NCBI RefSeq assembly: GCF_003725295.1
Contig: NZ_QICB01000001.1
Coordinates: 519,875-583,874, forward strand
DNA: 64,000 nt
Source of the DNA: Slackia faecicanis
GTDB taxonomy: Bacteria > Actinomycetota > Coriobacteriia > Coriobacteriales > Eggerthellaceae
Direction of reading: 5' to 3'
The translations under genes and the position numbers were made by a program. This document shows positions 58,220 through 64,000 of the stretch, piece by piece; position 1 is the stretch's first letter; every line of letters begins with the position of its first letter. The notes beneath the pieces are model-generated. The model did not search any database, was not told where the DNA came from, and worked only from the letters and a program-made list of their open reading frames with translations.

Positions 58220-59216
58220 CGAAGCCGTACACCCCCCTGTCCTGGTCGCGGGTCAGCTGGCCGCTATCGAGAGCGATGACGCGACGGCGCATGTTGTCGA
58301 CCATCTCGCGGTCGTGCGTCGCCACGAGCACCGTGGTGCCCGTACGGTTGATGCGCTCGAGCAGGTCCATGATGCCGCGGGACGTCTGCGGATCGAGATT
58401 GCCGGTAGGCTCGTCGCACACCAGCAGCGGAGGACGGTTCACGATGGCGCGCGCGATGGAGACGCGCTGCTGCTCGCCGCCCGAAAGCTGGTCGGGGCGC
58501 TTGTTGAGCTTGTCCTGCAGGCCGACGAGGCGCAAGACCTCGGGGACCTGCGTCTTGATGACATGGCGGCTCTTGCCGATGACCTCGAGGGCGAATGCGA
58601 CGTTTTCGAAGACGGTCTTGTTGGGCAGGAGCTTGAAGTCCTGGAAGACGCAGCCGATGTTGCGGCGCAGATACGGGACGCGCCAGTTGCGCATCGTGGA
58701 CAGGTCTTCGCCTGCGATGTAGATATGGCCGTCGGTCGGCTTGAGCTCGCGCGTGATCAGCTTGATGAAGGTCGATTTGCCGGAACCGGAATGGCCGACC
58801 AGAAACACGAACTCGCCCGCATAGATCTGCAGGGAGATGTCGTGCAGCGAGGGCCTGTTCGGCTGGGCGGGATAGACCTTGGTCACGTGGTCGAAGGTGA
58901 TGACGGGAGCGCCGACGGGCTGCTGCTGGACGTCGTCGACCGACAGCGTGGGCAGCGAGGCGGAAAGGTCGGGCAGAACGCCGGTCTGAGCGGGGCGCTT
59001 CTGCTGCGCGCCGTGCGCGGGCGCGGCATGGGCCGCGACGACGGGCATGGCGCCGGTGGCCTGAGGCGCGTGGTCTGCGCTCGGGATGGCCTGCGCAGGA
59101 GGCCTGGATGCAGCATCGTGGGCAGGAGCCGCATGGCGGCCCTGCGGCGCGAAAGACGCCGTATCGGCATCCGTCGCATCGTGGACGCGACGCTGCGCAT
59201 CGTTCGTGTTCGTCAC
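58212..59216 (-). CDS. ftsE: Cell division ATP-binding protein FtsE with long N-terminal extension
   Basis: ABC ATPase of 334 residues, about 105 longer than usual FtsE. The canonical domain (from ~106) has Walker [11 protein letters not shown]-loop, LSGGEQQRV signature, Walker [13 protein letters not shown] and the His of VATHDRE. The extra N-terminus is low complexity, rich in Ala, His, Pro and Gln. The start is GTG 59216 with GGAG 7 bases upstream, so translation of the extension is credible; a later start near residue 106 has no ribosome site. Drives FtsX. Confidence 0.93.
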   Translation of the reverse strand: MTNTNDAQRRVHDATDADTASFAPQGRHAAPAHDAASRPPAQAIPSADHAPQATGAMPVVAAHAAPAHGAQQKRPAQTGVLPDLSASLPTLSVDDVQQQPVGAPVITFDHVTKVYPAQPNRPSLHDISLQIYAGEFVFLVGHSGSGKSTFIKLITRELKPTDGHIYIAGEDLSTMRNWRVPYLRRNIGCVFQDFKLLPNKTVFENVAFALEVIGKSRHVIKTQVPEVLRLVGLQDKLNKRPDQLSGGEQQRVSIARAIVNRPPLLVCDEPTGNLDPQTSRGIMDLLERINRTGTTVLVATHDREMVDNMRRRVIALDSGQLTRDQDRGVYGFDV

Positions 59217-59272
59217 AGAATGCTCCGTTCAAATCGTGATTACTGGACTCAACCAACCTATTTTAACAAGGA

Positions 59273-59292
59273 CGCCGCACTGGCGTGCGGCG
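59273..59292 (-). terminator. Hairpin between transketolase and ftsE units
   Basis: CGCCGCAC-TGGC-GTGCGGCG; TCCTTGTT follows on the minus strand. Another stem, GGCTCC-GACA-GGAGCC, lies at 59315-59330. Confidence 0.55.
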
Positions 59293-59357
59293 GTCACAGA
59301 ATGTTCATCGAGGCTCCGACAGGAGCCCCGATGATATACATATTTCCAGGTCAGAGC

Positions 59358-60305
59358 CTAGTTGTTCTTCTTCGCGATAGCAGCCTTGGCAGCCTCGACG
59401 ATAGCCTGGGCGTCAAGCTCGAACTCGCGCATGAGCTCGGCCATCTCGCCCGACGTGCCGAAGCAGTCGCGCATGCCCACGCGGACCAGCGGAGCGGGCA
59501 GGTTCTCGGCCAGCGTTTCGGCCACGGCGCCGCCCAAGCCACCGATTACGGAATGCTCTTCGGCGGTGACGACGCAGCCGGTCTTGCGCACCGACGCGAG
59601 GATGCGCTCCTCGTCGAGCGGCTTGATCGAGAACGCGTCGATGACCTCGACGGAGATGCCGGCCTCGGCCAGCATGTCGGCTGCCTTGAGGGCCTCGTCG
59701 ATTTCGACGCCGCATGCGGCGATCGTGACGTCGGAGCCTTCGCGCAGCACGTTCGCGCGGCCGAGCTCGAGCTCGACGCCTTCGTCGTAGACGCACGGCA
59801 CCGAGGCGCGGCCCATGCGGACGTACACAGGACCCGGGGTTTCGGCGGCCAGCTTGATGGCGGCCTTCGCCGAAGCGTAATCGGCGGGAACCAGCACGCG
59901 CATGTTGGGCAGAACGCGCATCAGGGCGATGTCTTCGACCATCTGGTGGCTGCCGCCGTCAGGGCCGACGGAGACGCCCGCATGCGTCGGGGCGATCTTC
60001 ACGTCGAGATTGGCGTAGCACACGGTGTTGCGGATCTGGTCGTAGACGCGACCCGTGCCGAAAACGGCGAAGGAGCCGGTGAACGCCACATGGCCCGTCA
60101 GCGCGAGGCCTGCGGCCACGCCGACCATGTCCTGCTCGGCGATGCCCACGTTGAACAGACGCTCGGGATAGGCGTCGCCGAGCTTTTTGGTGGTGGTGGA
60201 GCCGGAAAGGTCGGCCTCGACGGCGACGACCGGTTTGCCTTCCTCGACCAGTTCGACCAACGTCTCGCCGAATGCAGCGCGCGTGGCCTTCTTCTCGTTA
60301 GCCAT
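59358..60305 (-). CDS. Transketolase, C-terminal subunit
   Basis: Second half of a split transketolase, 315 residues: pyrimidine-binding domain with the catalytic Glu in NVGIAEQDMVG, then the C-terminal domain (CGVEIDEALKAAD, AEEHSVIGGLGG). It overlaps the N-terminal-subunit gene by 8 bp. Together they transfer two-carbon ketol units between sugar phosphates for pentose and aromatic precursor supply. Split transketolases are common in anaerobes and archaea. Confidence 0.94.
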   Translation of the reverse strand: MANEKKATRAAFGETLVELVEEGKPVVAVEADLSGSTTTKKLGDAYPERLFNVGIAEQDMVGVAAGLALTGHVAFTGSFAVFGTGRVYDQIRNTVCYANLDVKIAPTHAGVSVGPDGGSHQMVEDIALMRVLPNMRVLVPADYASAKAAIKLAAETPGPVYVRMGRASVPCVYDEGVELELGRANVLREGSDVTIAACGVEIDEALKAADMLAEAGISVEVIDAFSIKPLDEERILASVRKTGCVVTAEEHSVIGGLGGAVAETLAENLPAPLVRVGMRDCFGTSGEMAELMREFELDAQAIVEAAKAAIAKKNN

Positions 60306-61134
60306 GCAGGGCCTCCTTCTGGGTCAGTTCGTCGATAGCCTGTTCGGTCTGCTCGGCATTAGGCGCCTTACCATGCCAGCCGGCCTGGCCCTCCATGAAG
60401 GAGACGCCCTTGCCCTTGACGGTTTCGGCGACGATGACCTTGGGCTTGCCCGCACGGGAAGCCTTCGCGGAGGTCAGCGTGTCGAGCACGGCCTCCATGT
60501 CGTTGCCGTCGCAGGTGTAGACCTGCCAGCCGAACGCCTCGAACTTCGCGACGAGGCTCGCCAGCGAGCACACGTCTTCGACGGCGCCGTCGATCTGCAG
60601 ATGGTTGTGGTCGACGATGGCCACCAGGTTGTCCAGGTTGCGATGGGCGGCGAACATGGCCGCCTCCCAGACCTGACCCTCCTGGCACTCGCCGTCGCCC
60701 ATGAGGGTGAAGACGGTGGCGTCGTCGCCTTCGAGCTTCATGCCGCAGGCCATGCCGGAAGAGATGGACAGGCCCTGGCCCAGAGAGCCGGTCGAAGCCT
60801 CGACGCCGGGAAGCTTGCGGCAGTCGGGATGGCCCTGCAGGCGGCTGTGCAGCTTGCGCAGCGTTGCCAGCTCGTCTTTGGGGAAGTAGCCCGCCTCGGC
60901 GAGCGTGGCGTAAAGGACAGGCGCAGCATGGCCCTTCGAGAGCAGGAAGCGGTCGCGGCCGGCCTTGGCCGGATCGCTGGGATCATGCTCGAGCACGCCG
61001 CCGAAATACAGCGCGCACAAGATCTCGGCGGAAGAGAGCGATCCGCCGGGATGCCCGCTGCCCGCTTCGGCCACCATGTTGACGATATCGACGCGGATAT
61101 CGTTGGCCTTGCCTTTCAAATCTTCTAGGTTCAC
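60298..61134 (-). CDS. Transketolase, N-terminal subunit
   Basis: First half of split transketolase, 278 residues: thiamine-diphosphate-binding domain with GSGHPGGSLSSAEIL, KGHAAPVLYA and the ThDP motif GDGECQEGQVWEAAMFAAH ending NLVAIVDHN. Lies 38 bp after prfB on the same strand with no terminator between, so it may be read from the secA-prfB transcript. Confidence 0.94.
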   Translation of the reverse strand: MNLEDLKGKANDIRVDIVNMVAEAGSGHPGGSLSSAEILCALYFGGVLEHDPSDPAKAGRDRFLLSKGHAAPVLYATLAEAGYFPKDELATLRKLHSRLQGHPDCRKLPGVEASTGSLGQGLSISSGMACGMKLEGDDATVFTLMGDGECQEGQVWEAAMFAAHRNLDNLVAIVDHNHLQIDGAVEDVCSLASLVAKFEAFGWQVYTCDGNDMEAVLDTLTSAKASRAGKPKVIVAETVKGKGVSFMEGQAGWHGKAPNAEQTEQAIDELTQKEALHG

Positions 61135-61172
61135 GTCGTTTCCTTCCGATGGTGCGACAATCGATACCTTGG

Positions 61173-62267
61173 TTATTGCGAGACACGCCAGCGGTGATAG
61201 CCGACGACGAACGCTTCGAGATCGCCGTCGAGCACCGCATCGACGTTGCCCGTTTCAATATTACTACGAAGGTCCTTGACCAACTGGTACGGGTACAGAA
61301 CATAGTTTCGAATCTGGCTTCCGAAGCTATTCTCCATACGTTCGCCACGCAAAGACGCGAGTTCCTCGTCGCGCTTGCGGCGTTCGATTTCATAGAGCTT
61401 AGCGCGCAAGACCTTGAACGCCGCCTCTTTATTCTGAAGCTGGCTCTTCTCGTTCTGGCAGGTCACCACGATGCCCGTGGGCATATGCGTCAGGCGGACC
61501 GCCGAGTCGGTGGTGTTGACGCACTGGCCGCCCGGGCCGCTCGAACGATACACGTCGACGCGGACGTCGGCGGGATTGAGGTCGACCTCGATGTCGTCCG
61601 ACATCACGGGCAGCACCTCGACGCTGGCGAACGTGGTCTGGCGGCGCTTCTTGTCGTCGGTCGGCGAGATGCGCACCAGGCGATGGACGCCGTGCTCGCT
61701 TTTCAGCATGCCGTAGGCGTTGTGGCCCTCGATCTGGATGACCGCGCGGTCGAGGCCGATGCCCTCGCCCGGCACCACGTCGAGCGGCTTGGCCTTCCAG
61801 CCCTTTTGCTCGGCGTAGCGCACGTACATGCGGTAAAGCATCTCGGTCCAGTCCTGAGCCTCGAGGCCGCCCTGGCCGGGATTGATCGAGAGGATGGCGT
61901 CGTTGGAATCCATCTCGCCCGAGAACCATGACTCCATCTCGAAGCGGCCGAGCATCTCGGCCAGACGGTCGAGCACCCGCTGCTTCTCGTCGAGAAAAGC
62001 CTCGTCTTCGGAGGCGAGCTCGGCGGCGGCGCGGGCGTCGTCGAGCAGCGCTTCGGCTTCTTCGTAGCCCGCGATCGTATCGCGCAGGGCGCTGGCCTTG
62101 CGCGATATATCCTGGGCACGCGACGCATCGTTCCAGAAATCGGGCGATGCGATCTGCTTATCGAGCTCGGAAAGCTTCTTGGCCTTCTCGTCGATGCGCA
62201 TCCACACACGGGCGTCGGCGACGCGCTGCGCCGCCGCCTCTATGTCTTTCGATTCTTTTTCTGCCAT
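61173..62267 (-). CDS. prfB: Peptide chain release factor 2 (RF2)
   Basis: RF2 of 364 residues, encoded in a single frame; the E. coli-type programmed frameshift is absent. The catalytic GGQ is at 246-248 (SSGPGGQCVN, with Cys after Gln where His or Gly is usual). The stop-codon-reading tripeptide, normally SPF, is SPT at 201-203 (RISPTDDKKRRQTTF). RF2-type neighbours (GIGLDRAVIQIEGHNAYG, GEGI) leave the family clear. Starts 2 bases after the secA stop region with AGGTAG as ribosome site, so coupled to secA. Confidence 0.93.
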   Translation of the reverse strand: MAEKESKDIEAAAQRVADARVWMRIDEKAKKLSELDKQIASPDFWNDASRAQDISRKASALRDTIAGYEEAEALLDDARAAAELASEDEAFLDEKQRVLDRLAEMLGRFEMESWFSGEMDSNDAILSINPGQGGLEAQDWTEMLYRMYVRYAEQKGWKAKPLDVVPGEGIGLDRAVIQIEGHNAYGMLKSEHGVHRLVRISPTDDKKRRQTTFASVEVLPVMSDDIEVDLNPADVRVDVYRSSGPGGQCVNTTDSAVRLTHMPTGIVVTCQNEKSQLQNKEAAFKVLRAKLYEIERRKRDEELASLRGERMENSFGSQIRNYVLYPYQLVKDLRSNIETGNVDAVLDGDLEAFVVGYHRWRVSQ

Positions 62268-62269
62268 GA

Positions 62270-64000
62270 CTACCTATCGCGACCGTGACACTTCTTGAAC
62301 TTCAAACCGCTGCCGCACGGACAGGGATCGTTGCGGCCGACATTGGCGTACGGATCGTGCTCGTCTTTGCGGTAGGTCTGGGGCTTTTGCTGCTCCTGCG
62401 GACGAGGCCTCTGCGCGCCGCCATTGGCAGGACGCGAAGCGCTCATCGTGGAATCGAGCGTGGCCTCGGGAGAGGAGTAGCTCACCGCGCGGCCCTCGAG
62501 CGGCGACTTCTCCTCCTCTTCCACCTTGGCGGCCACCTGCAGGCGCAAAAGCGTGCGCAGGAAGTCCTCGTACATCGAGGCCGTGAGCGCGGCGAAAGCG
62601 GCATGGGCCTCTTCCTTGTACTCGACCAGCGGGTCGCGCTGGCCGAAGGCGCGCAGGCCGATGCCCGTCTTGAGGTAATCCATCTCCTGGAGGTGGCTCA
62701 TCCAGCGGGCGTCGATGATGCGCAGCATGACCTGGGCCTCGAGCTTCTTCATGTTCTCGTCGCCGATGACGGAGCGCTTCTCCTCATAGACCGACTCGAG
62801 GTAATCGATCAGGGCCTCGGAGACGGCCGCGGCCTCATCGTCGTGGTCGAGCTTTTCGACCTTGAAGTCGGGGCGGCCCGTCATGTCGGCGGCCCACAGG
62901 TCGACCGCGCGCATATCCCAGTCGTCGCTGGCGTCGCGCGACGAGCAGTTCTCGTCGACGACCGCGTTGGCCGCGTCGGCGATGATGTCGTCGATGCGGC
63001 TCGTGAGGTCCTTGCCGTCGAGGATCGCGTTGCGCTCGCCGTAGATCGCATTACGCTGCAGGTTCATGACGTCGTCGTATTCGAGGACATTCTTACGCGC
63101 GGCGAAATGCATGGCCTCGACCTGGCGCTGGGCGCTCTCGATGGCCTTGGACACCATGCCCGCTTGAATGGGCACGTCGTCTTCGGCGCCGGTCTTTTCC
63201 ATCATGCGACCGATCGAATCCATGCGGTTGCCGCCGAACAGGCGCATGAGGTCGTCTTCGAGAGACAAGTAAAACTGCGTCAGGCCGGGATCGCCCTGAC
63301 GGCCGGCGCGGCCGCGCAGCTGGTTGTCGATACGGCGCGACTCGTGGCGCTCGGTGCCGATGACGGCCAGGCCGCCCGCGGCGAGCACCTTGTCGTGCTC
63401 TTCGGCGCAAACTGCCTTGGCCTGGGCGAGCGCGTCGGCGCGCTGCTCGGCCGTGGGCGCGGGCATCGCGTTGGGATCGTCGACCTCGTCTCCCGGCATG
63501 CGGTCGGGGTCGAGGCCTTTGTCGCGCAGCACGTCTTCCATGAGCACGTCGGGGTTGCCGCCGAGCAGGATGTCGGTGCCGCGGCCTGCCATGTTGGTGG
63601 CGATGGTCACGGCGCCCAGACGGCCCGCCTGCGCGACGATATGCGCCTCGCGCTCGTGGTTTTTCGCGTTGAGGGTCTCGTGCGGGATGCCGCGCTTGTC
63701 GAGCAGGCGCGACAAGCGCTCGGAGCTTTCGATCGACACGGTGCCGACCAGGCAGGGCTGGCCCGCCGCATGGCGCTCGGCCACGTCTTCGGCCACCGCG
63801 CGGAACTTCGCGTCGATCGTGCGATAGATCAGGTCGTTCTCGTCGATGCGCTGAGGCGTCCTGTTCGCAGGGATCGCCACCACGGGCAGGTTGTAGATCT
63901 GACGGAACTCGCCGTCTTCGGTCATGGCGGTACCCGTCATGCCGGAAAGCTTGCTGTACAGGCGGAAATAGTTCTGCAGCGTGATCGTGGCGAGCGTCTG
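62270..64000 (-). CDS. secA: Preprotein translocase ATPase SecA (C-terminal part, cut by window edge)
   Basis: The last 576 codons of secA; the 5' part lies beyond position 64000. Visible: LSGMTGTAMTE and NLPVVAIP after the first nucleotide-binding fold, NBF2 with VTIATNMAGRGTDILLGG and the arginine-finger region RRIDNQLRGRAGRQGDPG, the helical scaffold/wing, and a C-terminal zinc tail (DPCPCGSGLKFKKCHG). Housekeeping SecA rather than SecA2, judged by this zinc motif. It drives Sec-dependent export and is followed by prfB, a common gene order. Confidence 0.96.
   Translation of the reverse strand, partial: QTLATITLQNYFRLYSKLSGMTGTAMTEDGEFRQIYNLPVVAIPANRTPQRIDENDLIYRTIDAKFRAVAEDVAERHAAGQPCLVGTVSIESSERLSRLLDKRGIPHETLNAKNHEREAHIVAQAGRLGAVTIATNMAGRGTDILLGGNPDVLMEDVLRDKGLDPDRMPGDEVDDPNAMPAPTAEQRADALAQAKAVCAEEHDKVLAAGGLAVIGTERHESRRIDNQLRGRAGRQGDPGLTQFYLSLEDDLMRLFGGNRMDSIGRMMEKTGAEDDVPIQAGMVSKAIESAQRQVEAMHFAARKNVLEYDDVMNLQRNAIYGERNAILDGKDLTSRIDDIIADAANAVVDENCSSRDASDDWDMRAVDLWAADMTGRPDFKVEKLDHDDEAAAVSEALIDYLESVYEEKRSVIGDENMKKLEAQVMLRIIDARWMSHLQEMDYLKTGIGLRAFGQRDPLVEYKEEAHAAFAALTASMYEDFLRTLLRLQVAAKVEEEEKSPLEGRAVSYSSPEATLDSTMSASRPANGGAQRPRPQEQQKPQTYRKDEHDPYANVGRNDPCPCGSGLKFKKCHGRDR

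Noticed and set aside
61173..62267. Programmed +1 frameshift in prfB
   Set aside because: The whole RF2 sequence is in one frame from ATG 62267; no CTT TGA-type slip site is needed.
1..64000. CRISPR arrays, rRNA genes, complete insertion sequences or prophage genes
   Set aside because: I found no regularly spaced repeats of CRISPR type, no rRNA, and no transposase or phage structural gene in the window.

Overview
This 64 kb window comes from a GC-rich chromosome whose gene content points to an anaerobic actinobacterium of the class Coriobacteriia, most likely an Eggerthellaceae-type gut organism. That assignment is inferred from gene content and protein style: a Cai/Fix-type acyl-CoA redox island, a membrane-anchored LuxR regulator, split transketolase, a group-3b-like NiFe hydrogenase, and RF2 read without a programmed frameshift. 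Spaced AAGGAGG/GAAAGGA ribosome sites, sigma-70-like promoters and GC-rich stem-loop terminators are abundant.

Layout. 0.1-2.5 kb: OmpR-type two-component system. 2.7-3.9 kb: Ser/Thr:Na+ symporter SstT. 4.2-6.5 kb (minus): peroxide defence, AhpC plus an AhpF-like reductase whose domains are in swapped order. 6.8-7.13 kb: a probable uncharacterised structured non-coding RNA with a near-consensus promoter and its own terminator. 7.3-10.0 kb: an MFS exporter fused to CBS domains, convergent with a TVP38/DedA membrane protein. 10.2-12.8 kb (minus): a second two-component system. 13.0-15.6 kb: a zinc-type metal efflux operon (SmtB-like repressor, stand-alone HMA chaperone, P1B ATPase) behind a perfect ArsR/SmtB operator. 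15.7-25.1 kb: a large unrecognised TPR protein, UraA, a small membrane protein, a HAD phosphatase, a TipA-like MerR regulator, a nitroreductase, and a DNA glycosylase-NnrE fusion.

25.8-42.4 kb is the most distinctive part. It holds a CaiD-like enoyl-CoA hydratase on the plus strand, then a minus-strand cluster (MFS, esterase, CaiA-, CaiB- and CaiC-like enzymes, MaoC hydratase, MFS), then a LuxR-type membrane regulator broken by a one-base frameshift, then fixXCBA (electron-transfer flavoproteins). Together these look like an import / de-esterification / CoA-activation / hydration / ETF-linked reduction pathway for an unsaturated or 3-hydroxy carboxylic acid. CaiT and CaiE are absent, so the substrate is open. 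A TACTCAA element recurs upstream of several of these units, and most intercistronic junctions carry GC-rich stem-loops.

42.8-46.9 kb (minus): four-gene sulfhydrogenase-type (group 3b) NiFe hydrogenase, then ndk, a TPR membrane protein and a cyclophilin. 49.4-51.7 kb: tRNA-Arg(CCG), an RNA uracil-C5 methyltransferase, a universal stress protein and tRNA-Gly(TCC). 51.7-52.7 kb: about 1 kb without a gene but with short direct, tandem and inverted repeats beside the tRNA, resembling an old integration site. 52.7-64 kb (minus): housekeeping genes in the order secA (cut by the window edge), prfB, tktN/tktC, ftsE, ftsX, ctp, rnr, smpB, and a small protein with duplicated four-cysteine motifs. Two of these look biochemically odd: the Ctp peptidase has Gly where the catalytic Ser should be, and RF2 reads SPT where SPF is usual.
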